This document shows, in pieces, positions 60,201 through 64,000 of a stretch of 64,000 bases of DNA. Made by a program: the position numbers and the translations under genes. The stretch is from Crossaster papposus. Taxonomy: Eukaryota > Echinodermata > Asteroidea > Velatida > Solasteridae. Below the pieces are notes generated by a model that was not told where the DNA came from, ran no database searches, and was given only the letters and a program-made list of their open reading frames with translations. Numbering within the stretch: position 1 is the first letter of the stretch; every line of letters begins with the position of its first letter. The DNA lies in contig JBAIAA010000243.1 of the NCBI GenBank assembly GCA_037893245.1, positions 186,001 through 250,000 on the forward strand. Reading direction: 5' to 3'.

Positions 60201-62302
60201 GCTTCTTACAAGTAAGTCGGGTGTAAGATAAGTAGTTTGTGGTAAACACAACGGTAATTCTCAGTCCAGCATCCTCAAGTCCTGCATGAGTACTTCTTGA
60301 GAGTTGAATGCTTTTGTTTGTATCCACATTCAAATGGTGGATGTAGAACAATAGAGGACAATAGGGTCCCTGATTGACAGAAAGTCGAAACAAAAGTGGG
60401 ACAATAGGGGTCCACAATGGATAGGCGTGTTATGTGTGGATAGGCGTGTTATGTGTGGATAGGCGTGTTATGTGTGGATAGGCGTGTTATGTGTGGATAG
60501 GCGTGTTATGTGTGGATAGGCGTGTTATGTGTGGATAGGCGTGTTATGTGTGGATAGGCGTGTTATGTGTGGATAGGCGTGTTATGTGTGGATAGGCGTG
60601 TTATGTGTGGATAGGCGTGTTATGTGTGGATAGGCGTGTTATGTGTGGATATGCGTACACCGATTTACGCATATTGTGGTGGTCATTGTGCTTGCGGAAT
60701 GTTATGGTTTCTCAGGAATTCTATTTTGATGTTTTTTAAATCAAATAGTCATAATTTGTCAATAGAATGTCCCATTGAAGTGTAACAAAACAGTATTGCT
60801 CACGAGAATTTTATTCTCTTTTCTAATATCCACAAACCCTCATTTTGACACCTGCCCAGTTCTATCTCGTGTTGCCAGAATATCCTACATATGTGACCCG
60901 CTCCATCGTAATCAGGAATAAGACGCTGAGGCCGTTTTACGCAATCGGCCGTTGAAGTGAACGCATGGATGAAAATCGTGACCAAGTCGATTTTCTGAAC
61001 ATTGTATTTTTAGGAAGTGTAGTTATCACAGATTGTCATTAATGTCTTGTATGTAAAAACGATCAATAAAGATGAAAATGAAGAGGTTATTGTGTGCGCT
61101 GTCCGTAAGTACATGTATAAGTATAATATATACATGTATTTGATCTACTCTTCTTTCCAGAATTTCTGCCATTTCTTAAAAGCTTCTTGTCTTTGCAGAG
61201 GTCTGGCCGAGTTGCACAAGAACAACGCTAGCAGAGACAGTCGGGTGCAGGAGACGCAGCTAAGTGCCGAGATGAATGCCAAGGAAGAGCTTAGACTAGC
61301 CCTGGAACGCAGCCAGCAAGAAGCCAGGAGAGACAACGAGTCACTGCTGCTACAGGTAATAGGCATGAAATCCCATCACAGACTGTTTTAGTACTGGGTG
61401 GGAAAGTTACAGATCGCTAGAAACACAGTAGTAGGTTTGTGAAGTCACTAGCGCATGCGCCACAAAGTTGCAGTGTGAACGACTCTAGTCGAACTATGGT
61501 CTAACTTTTGTGGCGCTGAAAACCTCGCACCCACACCAGCAAAACAATCTTTCAACACGATACTTCCGTTTATTTACACCGTAATAGTTATTGCGTAGTT
61601 TAGGATAACTTGCATAATGGCCATTCTTAGTGTACAATGGGGACAAAAGTGCCAAAATTACACACTAACGTTGACAAAATTATGCAAGTTTGCACGGCAA
61701 AGCTCCCCGATTCCGATTCGTGTACAAACAAAAGAGGGACAATATGGGTCCCTAATTAGAGGCATATACACACTTGGGTATGCGAGTTTGTATCCGCAAT
61801 TAAAGAGTGGATGTGGAATGACAGAGGGCAATAGGGTCCACGATTGACAGATATTTCAGAAAAAACACCTTTCACGATGAAATGTGTTTACACACATATG
61901 TTTGTTTCAGGTTAAGTTTAAAAAAACGTCAACATATTTTTATGTTTTTTATGAAACTTGGACGCATTGACCCCTGGGTGGGACGTCACAATTCTTCATC
62001 GGATTGTTGGGGACCTAAGATCATGTAGGGGTTATTAGAAGTCATTGTTCGTACATATGTTCGAGGGGTATGGGTATACCTGAAACTGACCTGCAGCATT
62101 TTTAAATTGCCGACTCCAACTTGAGTCTAAGTGTGTGTTGTCTTATCTTCTTAGGTGAGTGATCTTCAGATGTCCATGTGCAGGCAGGAGCAACATCAAG
62201 CCTGCAAAGAAGGTCACTTGAGACAGGAGATATCAGACCTGCAGATGAGACAACAAGAAGCTGAGGCACGCAACCAAGAACTCAGTCAGAGCGTCAGTGC
62301 AG
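14126..62302 (+). CDS. TMF1: TMF1 (TATA element modulatory factor 1, golgin), N-terminal 823 residues, ten exons; 3' end beyond window
   Basis: Exons are 14126-14366, 14937-16112, 41758-41846, 51886-51989, 53089-53262, 55736-55903, 56706-56791, 60085-60211, 61199-61355 and 62155-62302. Joined, they give 2470 nt in one open frame, ending one base into a codon. The N-terminus MSWFETGGLSSFAKTALSTA with QKSIDRVLDIQ, the SFFSAFL motif (97-103) and the coiled coil with GEKLSKQQLQNSNIIKKL are hallmarks of animal TMF1. Known role: a coiled-coil golgin on the Golgi that binds Rab6 and tethers vesicles, also described as a TATA-element factor and androgen-receptor coactivator. Residues 82-472 are a disordered Ser/Asp/Glu-rich stretch; from about 498 the protein is heptad-rich coiled coil. 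The C-terminal TMF domain is off the right edge. Confidence 0.95.
14367..14936 (+). other. TMF1 intron 1
   Basis: A 570-bp intron from GTAAGT to CTCGTACAG. I see no repeats or coding sequence in it. Confidence 0.85.
14937..16112 (+). CDS. TMF1: TMF1 exon 2: large acidic disordered exon
   Basis: The acceptor is CTCGTACAG at 14936 and the donor is AATG|GTATGT. It encodes residues 81-472. It contains NSDDSFFSAFLNDPTP (conserved SFFSAFL), a KSQRPKPDEEVK patch, many Ser/Thr-Asp/Glu sites that look like casein kinase 2 targets, SSSSDFVIINESAGS, a DFSIISEGRF stretch, and SYTSHQIPSLLDALHRRRDS and STFDNSFKSLGG near the end. Apart from the short motifs this region is poorly conserved in the family. 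Codon choice is distinctly more GC-rich than the flanking introns. Confidence 0.95.
16592..16627. repeat. 36-bp perfect palindrome
   Basis: Exact inverted arms of 18 bases with no spacer, centred on CATG between 16609 and 16610. Arms are CTACTTTTTACTACTACA and its complement. It lies in a 350-bp region of repeated TACTAC/GTAGTA words. Confidence 0.9.
16690..16880 (+). mobile_element. SINE with tRNA-like head and V-SINE-like body
   Basis: A B box GTGGGTTCGAGTCCAGCC is followed by GCCCTTGGGCAAGGCACTTT and 'CACCCAGGATTAAATGTGTACC', a body common to several aquatic-animal SINEs. The 5' A box is degraded. The family name is from memory and tentative. Confidence 0.6.
17151..17971. mobile_element. 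TTAA-flanked element, TIR AGGAAACATG (family 4), piggyBac-like remnant
   Basis: TTAA at 17151-17154 and 17968-17971 flanks inverted ends AGGAAACATG/CATGTTTCCT. In one plus frame the interior (about 17515-17640) encodes an acidic FGDSDENSTDSSDSN-type peptide, and the adjoining frame gives TPSRHDQKPLNFYPDSE to a stop. Acidic N-termini are usual in piggyBac-type transposases, so this may be a deleted, frameshifted copy. That reading is an inference. Confidence 0.65.
18225..18295 (-). mobile_element. Palindromic MITE family 1, end fragment
   Basis: Only the right end is kept: 'TTCAATAATTTGGTAGTCAAA' and 'GCAAATGGTGTATCCTACCT'. Confidence 0.6.
18742..18960. mobile_element. 219-bp foldback MITE, ends ATGTTACGCTC
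   Basis: The outer ~50 bases on each side are near-perfect inverted copies: ATGTTACGCTC-GGTTCA-ACAGGCG and CAGTCGCGCCGAACCAAAT. It would fold into one long hairpin. I cannot define a target duplication. Confidence 0.75.
19364..19609. mobile_element. hAT-like MITE, TIR CWGGGGCCAATTTCATAAA
   Basis: Left end CTGGGGCCAATTTCATAAA and right end the complement of CAGGGGCCAATTTCATAAA, extending inward through TGTAAGCA. CAGGGGCC ends fit hAT elements, but the flanking 8-mers do not match. Relatives lie at 12488-12740 and about 62885-63060. Confidence 0.65.
19989..20067 (+). repeat. Two AGCTGTTTCGGT stem-loops at the array's left border
   Basis: 19989-20017 and 20039-20067 each have 12-bp perfect arms AGCTGTTTCGGT/ACCGAAACAGCT around a 5-base loop, followed by 'TTTGTTTTCGTT'. 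They mark where the array begins. Confidence 0.85.
20850..21104 (+). repeat. Cluster of four AGCTGTTTCGG stem-loops between T tracts
   Basis: Stem-loops at 20850-20879, 20915-20944, 21006-21034 and 21075-21104, each followed by TTTGTTTTCGTT or TATTGTATTCGTT and a poly-T tract. Loop variants TTTTC, CATTTC and CAATTC-type show divergence while the arms stay paired. More copies lie at 30091, 32154, 32213, 32263, 33093 and 33146. Confidence 0.85.
24372..25060 (+). repeat. Recent tandem duplication inside the array (~320-bp period)
   Basis: The block beginning 'AAGACCCTCTATCTCTGGAA' at 24395 recurs at about 24719 and again at about 25041. The copies are nearly identical, including the distinctive 'CATGACGACGTCATCATGGG'. 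This shows local unequal exchange within the array. Confidence 0.75.
27367..29160. other. Non-array segment interrupting the Helitron-like array
   Basis: It begins with chimeric repeats that join an array fragment (GTAAATCCGATCGACTTCGT) to a new sequence GTAACTGTTAAAGTTGTTTG, three times. A poly-C run follows at about 27679-27705, then ordinary AT-rich DNA with one ORF on the minus strand. The array resumes at about 29160 in mid-monomer. Confidence 0.7.
28182..28622 (-). pseudogene. Acidic ORF, possible transposase N-terminal remnant
   Basis: A 146-codon ORF. Its start contains MADSSVLRPRRMSSQQAMNL and the acidic run ESDKESSEESDYNEEESQ. After about residue 65 an alternative minus frame looks more protein-like (SDDYVGLPPAPPRQRQ, then AANTAAQIKWQDVSKSKK), suggesting a frameshift. 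An acidic Ser/Glu/Asp start followed by a basic Pro/Gln/Arg stretch resembles the N-termini of piggyBac-type transposases, but no catalytic region is present. The function is not established. Confidence 0.35.
29161..35001 (+). mobile_element. Helitron-like tandem-repeat array, right block
   Basis: Same unit design as the left block, but shorter and more regular: usually two or three monomers, then the CGAAACAGCT-hairpin-CTAG end. Ends are at 29358, 30079, 30898, 31607, 32150 (here CTAT), 33072, 33573, 34294 and 35001. Spacing is about 500-920 bp, often near 710-720. The last end at 35001 is followed by TTTTCAATTG and the array stops. Successive units share diagnostic variants, so this block grew by head-to-tail duplication. 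Confidence 0.65.
29341..34294 (+). repeat. Segmental duplications within the right block
   Basis: About 29341-30079 matches about 33556-34294 almost base for base at a constant offset of 4215. Separately, about 30200-30790 matches about 32370-32960 at an offset of about 2170. Both pairs differ by only a few substitutions outside T tracts. Confidence 0.8.
35290..36860 (+). repeat. Left arm of a ~1.5-kb inverted repeat
   Basis: Starts 'GGGAGCCCAGCC' and ends 'GAAATAGATGACAATACT'. It is the inverted counterpart of 38176-39776, with scattered substitutions and indels. It carries 'CCCCTGACAGACCCCCAAAA', repeated 'ATAATTTTGAGTGCAA' words, a (TTA)n tract at 36613-36636 (absent from the other arm), and the plus-strand LINE segment. 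Confidence 0.85.
36410..36860 (+). pseudogene. Non-LTR retrotransposon linker/RT fragment, plus strand
   Basis: With frame changes it reads WLDSEFPKLVQQRDRVNKIA, KRTGSQIHWD, EEIKSNSSMMWKTLQEVLPN and NIDDSADIADTLNKH. This is the region between endonuclease and reverse transcriptase in CR1/Jockey-like LINEs. It is interrupted by stops and a (TTA)n insertion. The same segment occurs inverted at about 38190-38580. Confidence 0.55.
36865..37251 (+). mobile_element. Palindromic MITE family 1, copy 5 (best preserved)
   Basis: TTAA at 36865-36868 and 37248-37251 bounds AGGTAGTATACACCATTTG and the inverted AATGGTGTATCCTACCT. It is 387 bp with target duplications and has an internal GC hairpin TTCGCGATCGCCGGACGGCG. 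It sits between the left inverted arm and the minus-strand LINE, so it inserted after, or at the centre of, the inverted duplication. Confidence 0.85.
37252..38650 (-). pseudogene. Non-LTR retrotransposon reverse transcriptase, decayed
   Basis: On the minus strand, with stops and frameshifts, one reads MMWKTLQEVLPNEQTTELD, then SSMSVGKATGLDEV, later GFLQGSILGPLIFIVYI (RT motif with the GSILGPLLF block) and A-ADDSTLTCGCSNIN (the catalytic YADD-type motif; the residue before ADD is disrupted by a stop). The order matches a LINE reverse transcriptase of the CR1/L2/Jockey type. It is not functional. Confidence 0.75.
38176..39776 (-). repeat. Right arm of the ~1.5-kb inverted repeat
   Basis: The inverted copy of 35290-36860, ending 'GGCTGGGCTCCCGGAC'. 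The arms keep long identical stretches (for example GGCTCCCCCCTCCCAACGCA near 39641, inverted at about 35410). Confidence 0.85.
41758..41846 (+). CDS. TMF1: TMF1 exon 3
   Basis: The acceptor is TTCTCACAG at 41757 and the donor is AAG|GTGCGT. It encodes (A)TTGSTNTNTAGTDNSEQSQ and NPLQTETLLK. The last residues begin the coiled coil: ETLLK joins KLAGMAEVLQARE of exon 4 in phase 0. Confidence 0.9.
42090..44205 (+). repeat. Minisatellite of 19-, 24- and 25-bp units
   Basis: All units share TGCGTCCCCGTGG-GTGCT and differ only in the link: A or G alone (19 bp), ACGGTA (24 bp), or ACATGTA with GCATCC (25 bp). The order is a few 19-mers, about five 25-mers, about fourteen 19-mers, then 49 consecutive 24-mers with no indel (first link at 42551, last at 43703, exactly 48 periods), then 25-mers and 19-mers again. 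The first eight 24-mers have GTGG, nearly all the rest GTGA. One carries ACGATA at about 43537. The long ORFs across it are artefacts. Confidence 0.95.
44524..44912 (+). mobile_element. Palindromic MITE family 1, copy 6
   Basis: TTAA (44524-44527) plus AGGTAGTATACACCATTTG. The right end is GGTGTATACTACCT followed by TCAA. Same length and orientation as 36865-37251. Confidence 0.82.
46405..46646. mobile_element. TTAA-flanked MITE, TIR CCAGTTCGCGCCGG (family 2, copy 2)
   Basis: TTAA at 46405-46408 and 46643-46646 flanks CCAGTTCGCGCCGG and CCGGCGCGAACTGG, a perfect 14-bp inverted repeat. It is 242 bp including target sites, nearly the same length as 8852-9094. Confidence 0.85.
47556..47790 (-). 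mobile_element. Palindromic MITE family 1, truncated copy 7
   Basis: The left end is TTAA-AGGTAGAATACACCATTGG. The copy matches the family through 'GGATGCCAAGGAAAGC' and ends abruptly at 'CACTTTCAAATAAG' without the far end. Confidence 0.7.
49971..50841 (+). repeat. ~440-bp tandem duplication with internal sub-repeats
   Basis: The block starting 'ACACAATATACATACATCAC' (49971) repeats at about 50415, and both copies end near 'GGACAAAAGTTATTTCATT'. Within each copy 'GTGGGGAATACCCTTTCTGG' occurs twice about 190 bp apart. The second copy is shortened by a small deletion near 50710. The ORFs across it are duplicated with it and are not genes. Confidence 0.85.
51886..51989 (+). CDS. TMF1: TMF1 exon 4: coiled-coil start
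   Basis: The acceptor is TTTGCTTTCAG at 51885. It encodes KLAGMAEVLQAREAQTLTLS and NKNVDLQEAVNILK. The donor must be AAGGG|GTATTA, because only this gives phase 2 for exon 5 (GG|T = Gly). It is a weak splice site. Confidence 0.9.
51990..53088 (+). other. TMF1 intron 4
   Basis: 1.1 kb. It holds a copy of the AATAAGCCAGTTCGGTATT repeat at about 52762 and a poly-T tract at about 52942. Nothing else recognised. Confidence 0.8.
53089..53262 (+). CDS. TMF1: TMF1 exon 5: coiled coil
   Basis: The acceptor is TTTCCCTCAG. It encodes QLQQSEEARESEMTDLNQLT, EEFTQRISSMEKKLQVSQKE, RDTLKKDVQTLNAEIAV. The EEFTQRI...AEKK/MEKKLQ...KERD pattern is strongly conserved in TMF1. The donor is AG|GTTAGC, completed by A of exon 6 to give Arg. 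Confidence 0.94.
53326..54146. mobile_element. Inverted-repeat insertion flanked by a 12-bp direct repeat
   Basis: TAGCACCCGCTA occurs just before 53326 and just after 54146. The inner ends GTCCGTCGATATATCGAT and ATCGTCGGAC are imperfect inverted repeats. The left part is rich in ATCGATAT words. The centre is a large hairpin (see 53857-53910). The superfamily is unassigned; the direct repeat is longer than for most cut-and-paste elements. Confidence 0.5.
53857..53910. repeat. 54-bp perfect palindrome
   Basis: Arms of 27 bases without spacer, centred on GGCGCC. Pairing resumes outward after a small mismatch (GGGGCGCG/GCGCGCCCC, then GAACAAAT or AAATAAAC-type and AGCTCGGTCTT), giving a foldback of roughly 130 bp (about 53828-53948). 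Confidence 0.92.
54780..55425. mobile_element. hAT-like MITE ending CAGGGGCCGTTTTCACAAA
   Basis: The right end (inverted) reads CCAGGGGCCGTTTTCACAAA, preceded inside by repeated CCTAAGACG/GTCTTAGG words and GACGAGTTACTCGTC. The left portion has CTCGTCTTATCTTACGACTC and 'TTCACTAAACCCATC', an inverted relative, but lacks the GGGGCCG end. Confidence 0.5.
55736..55903 (+). CDS. TMF1: TMF1 exon 6: most conserved coiled-coil block
   Basis: The acceptor is TTTTCTCTCAG at 55735 and the donor is CAGAA|GTACGT. It encodes ILKEKDETIRDLMAEGEKLS and KQQLQNSNIIKKLRSKEKDN. This is the best conserved part of TMF1 across animals and alone is close to diagnostic. It leaves two bases (AA) completed by A to Lys. 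Confidence 0.97.
55904..56705 (+). other. TMF1 intron 6
   Basis: 0.8 kb, a third of it a SINE (about 55955-56242). It also has the degenerate CCTTGCTCCTAC pyrimidine repeat near 56415, as in the TOP3A intron at 5980-6190. Confidence 0.8.
55955..56242 (+). mobile_element. SINE with tRNA head and (ACTC)n tail
   Basis: A tRNA-like head (GTTGGTGTAGCGGTTC as A box, CCGGGTTCGAATCCGGCC as B box) is followed by a body with TGACTCCGTGGGTTTTTCCC and GGTACGGCGTTAAACCC, and a tail of repeated CACT at 56224-56242. The B box is perfect, so the head is fairly young. Confidence 0.75.
56706..56791 (+). CDS. TMF1: TMF1 exon 7: coiled coil
   Basis: The acceptor is a TTTTGCAG run at 56705 and the donor is AAAAG|GTGAGC. 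It encodes EQLDEATARVSHLEEVLDGK and EELEKQQK. The VLDGKEE motif is conserved in the family. Immediately downstream begins the 29-bp minisatellite. Confidence 0.93.
56792..60084 (+). other. TMF1 intron 7
   Basis: 3.3 kb, nearly all minisatellite (56875-59740). The last ~340 bases are AT-rich and unremarkable. The acceptor is TTTATGGCAG. Confidence 0.88.
56875..59740 (+). repeat. Minisatellite with 29-bp unit and older variants
   Basis: The core from about 57720 to 59680 repeats a 29-base unit: CAACTACGACAAAGTACTT then TTACTCATGG. Most units read ACTTTTACTC, some ACTTGTACTC. The left part (56875-57715) uses related units with GGCAAAGTATGGCAAAGTAC and CTTGTTCTCATGG. The unit has no stop in any plus frame and its length is not a multiple of three, so all three plus frames stay open for hundreds of codons. 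None is a gene: the array lies in an intron between exons 7 and 8. Confidence 0.95.
60085..60211 (+). CDS. TMF1: TMF1 exon 8: coiled coil
   Basis: The acceptor is TTTTATGGCAG at 60084 and the donor is TACAA|GTAAGT. It encodes (D)IIKKMNSVIERQEKEISNL, RIELEDAGEKTRSTQAALDA and SY. The pattern IKK-NS-VERQEK...RS-QAALD-AYK is that of TMF1. Confidence 0.95.
60212..61198 (+). other. TMF1 intron 8
   Basis: 1.0 kb with a 19-bp minisatellite (60418-60650). Nothing else recognised. Confidence 0.85.
60418..60650 (+). repeat. Minisatellite, 19-bp unit, about 12 copies
   Basis: The unit TGTGGATAGGCGTGTTATG repeats without visible variation for about 230 bases, so the array is young or kept uniform. The last unit breaks at GGATATGCG. 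Confidence 0.95.
61199..61355 (+). CDS. TMF1: TMF1 exon 9: coiled coil
   Basis: The acceptor is GTCTTTGCAG at 61198 and the donor is CTACAG|GTAATA. It encodes GLAELHKNNASRDSRVQETQ, LSAEMNAKEELRLALERSQQ and EARRDNESLLLQ. It ends in phase 0. Confidence 0.95.
61356..62154 (+). other. TMF1 intron 9
   Basis: 0.8 kb. The stretch about 61617-61860 resembles parts of 45290-45440 and 60340-60420 (words such as CCGATTCCGATTCGTGTACA, ACAAACAAAAGAGGGA and ACAATAGGGTCC), a low-copy interspersed repeat. No gene. Confidence 0.75.
62155..62302 (+). CDS. TMF1: TMF1 exon 10 (last in window)
   Basis: The acceptor is TATCTTCTTAG at 62154 and the donor is GCAG|GTACAA. It encodes VSDLQMSMCRQEQHQACKEG, HLRQEISDLQMRQQEAEARN and QELSQSVSA. 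The LR-EIS-LQ-R-QEAE-RNQELSQSVS run is conserved. It leaves one base, so the next exon, outside the window, must start in phase 1. Confidence 0.95.
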
Positions 62303-62434
62303 GTACAAACAAATTGTCTGGTCCCTTAAGCCAGGTCGGTATTCCAACTGCGCATACATGCATATCAAGATTTGACAATTTTCTTTCAAGATAAACATTT
62401 TCTTGTGTGTGGAAACTCATAGCGAGTACTAACC

Positions 62435-63299
62435 AATTGTGACCGGCTCTACAAAAAGGTGTATTAAGTCGCGCTGTGCACTATCATGTAATGGCCCACT
62501 CAACATTGAGAGGGTAAACATTTCATCAAAATGTGATTTTTTTTGTTGTCATGAATGACATCTTCAATACCTACAGTTTCAGGTTTCATTCAAAATAATG
62601 TTGATTTTAATGAATAAAGTGGAAAATACTACCATTTTGTGTGCATCGTTCTGTTGTAGTACAACAGAGCCGGCTATTTCAAAGCCTGTTTTCTCAGGGA
62701 AGTAATCAATATGTAAACACGTCATATCTCTATAATAAGAGGGGCTTGGAAGCTCTATTATATACCAAATGAAAGCTTACGTTGTGGGCTTTTCAACCAT
62801 GTTTTGCAAGCACAGTCTAATGGTGTGTACTGCTTGTGTCTGATTCTCTGCCAATTTCTGCCTTGTATAATACGATAGCGGAGAATGTGGCCAATTTCAT
62901 TCAGCTGCTTAGCACAAAGAGAAATGCTTGGCACAAACAAAATCTTGCTCAGTAAACACAGTTAATCAGCCAAAACTCCAGCTGACCAGTCACAAACAAT
63001 ATCCATCATCTGAAAATTGGGTTTATAACCCTGTTTTTTGCCAGGGAAGAATTTTCAGAAGCAAGTTTGAATATGGTTAATTCCACGGGTAAACGGCCAA
63101 ATATTTATCAGTATTTGTGGGTTTTCTTTTAGAGGACATTAGAACGTGAGGCCAGACAGCATGACATCCTCATTTATCGAGCTATATTATATACATGTAC
63201 CAAATTGGAGCTTACGTTGTGGGCTTTTTTAACCATGTATATAACTTGATTTCTTTTATTTGCGACATAATACACCTTTTTGTAGAGCCGGTCACAATT
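62435..63299. mobile_element. 865-bp element, TIR AATTGTGACCGGCTCTACA
   Basis: Inverted ends of about 35 bases are near perfect, continuing as AAAAAGGTGTATTA. Interior: a fragment of the GGCCAATTTCAT hAT-like family in reverse orientation (about 62885-63060) and two copies of 'GCTTACGTTGTGGGCTTTT' (62774 and 63208). Probably a MITE carrying a nested insertion. Confidence 0.7.
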
Positions 63300-63587
63300 T
63301 ACAGAGATCGTGTTCTGTAAGTAATTATTTTTGTTTGGTAATGTTTGGACAGCGGAGTGTTTTCAAGCATTTGCTTGTCCAAACTTTTGTTCGACCAAAC
63401 GTTTTCATCGTCATTTCGATTGCACGAAAAAATGCACAGAATTTGCTTGCCACGTCCCCCGTAGCCTTGTGTGCATTTATCTGCCGTGTTTATCTCAAGA
63501 GAAAAATTGTGGAATCTTGTTGTGCGCATGCTTAGTTGAAATACCGAACTTACTTATTGAGGTCTTGTTAATGTTCTACAAGTATTA

Positions 63588-63715
63588 AGTGGCTCAGAGT
63601 GGAATGGGAGGAAAATTATTGCGAGGTTAAATCTGGACTTTTACAGTCATAAGACGAAGTCCAAATTTGTCTGAGCGATAATATTCCTCCTATTCCATAA
63701 TTTAAAGCCACTCAA
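63588..63715. repeat. 128-bp foldback repeat
   Basis: GAGTGGCTCAGAGTGGAATGG at the left pairs with CCATAATTTAAAGCCACTC at the right, and GGAGGAAAATTATTGC with GCGATAATATTCCTCC. The centre is GGACTT...AAGTCC. Probably a small MITE. Confidence 0.65.
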
Positions 63716-64000
63716 ATTTGTTTTATATAACTGACATACAGATCCAACAGGTTTCTGTGAATATAGATTGTTAGTGATAGACCGCACATAATATACATAC
63801 AATCACGCCAACATGACTTGTCTAAAAGGGTGGATAAACCGACCTGACCCAAAGTCGGTTTTTGGGTTGGGTTAGTTCCAAATCACTGCAAGATGAGGAC
63901 ATTCAAACTTTAATAATAAAAATGGTGTACAGTGATCCACAGCCGAGGACTTATTTTGTAAAGATGAGGCTGTGTCCGCAACTGAGGCTATGGCTATTTA

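Larger units (their letters stand above)
62303..64000 (+). other. TMF1 intron 10 (5' part)
   Basis: Contains a TIR element (62435-63299), an inverted AATAAGCCAGTT-type repeat (about 63310-63565) and a foldback (63588-63715). No exon found up to the window edge. Confidence 0.75.

Noticed and set aside
63132..63180. Possible TMF1 exon reading RTLEREARQHDIL after a TTTTCTTTTAG acceptor
   Set aside because: The phase does not fit exon 10 (phase 1 gives an immediate stop), the sequence does not match the expected TMF1 continuation, and it lies inside a TIR element.

Overview
The window is animal nuclear DNA: spliced genes with GT-AG introns, Pol III-derived SINEs, many short inverted-repeat DNA transposons, minisatellites and long poly-T tracts. 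There is no operon structure, ribosome binding site, CRISPR array or virus. The gene content is metazoan, and one SINE carries a Deu-like domain, so I infer an invertebrate deuterostome, most likely an echinoderm. That taxon call is an inference.

Two protein-coding genes lie head to tail on the + strand. The first, 496-9904, is the 3' part of TOP3A (DNA topoisomerase III alpha). Six exons encode a Gly/Arg-rich RGG segment, two GRF zinc fingers and a terminal CCHC zinc knuckle; the catalytic core lies upstream of the window. The second, from 14126 to beyond the right edge, is TMF1 (TATA element modulatory factor 1, a Golgi-associated golgin). Ten exons in one continuous reading frame give the first 823 residues; the C-terminal domain lies outside. 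All splice phases agree within each gene. Between the genes, on the - strand, sits an apparently intact intron-containing tRNA-Ile(UAU) gene with a Pol III terminator.

Most of the rest is repeats. TOP3A introns and the intergenic gap hold SINEs and several families of TTAA-flanked palindromic MITEs (piggyBac-like). TMF1 intron 2 is 25.6 kb and holds two very large structures. One is a 15-kb array of Helitron-like units (19989-35001), each made of ~170-bp monomers dense in CACGTG and TGACGTCA sites and ending in a hairpin plus CTAG; fourteen such ends are visible. The other is a 6.3-kb hAT-like element (35172-41516) with an 8-bp target duplication and ~1.5-kb internal inverted arms that carry non-LTR reverse transcriptase fragments. 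Later TMF1 introns contain three minisatellites: 49 units of 24 bp within 42.1-44.2 kb, a 29-bp unit at 56.9-59.7 kb, and a 19-bp unit at 60.4-60.65 kb. Their stop-free repeats create long spurious ORFs.

The most unusual material is the Helitron-like array with its recurrent regulatory-type motif, and the hAT-like element built around an inverted duplication. I see no convincing new protein-coding system.
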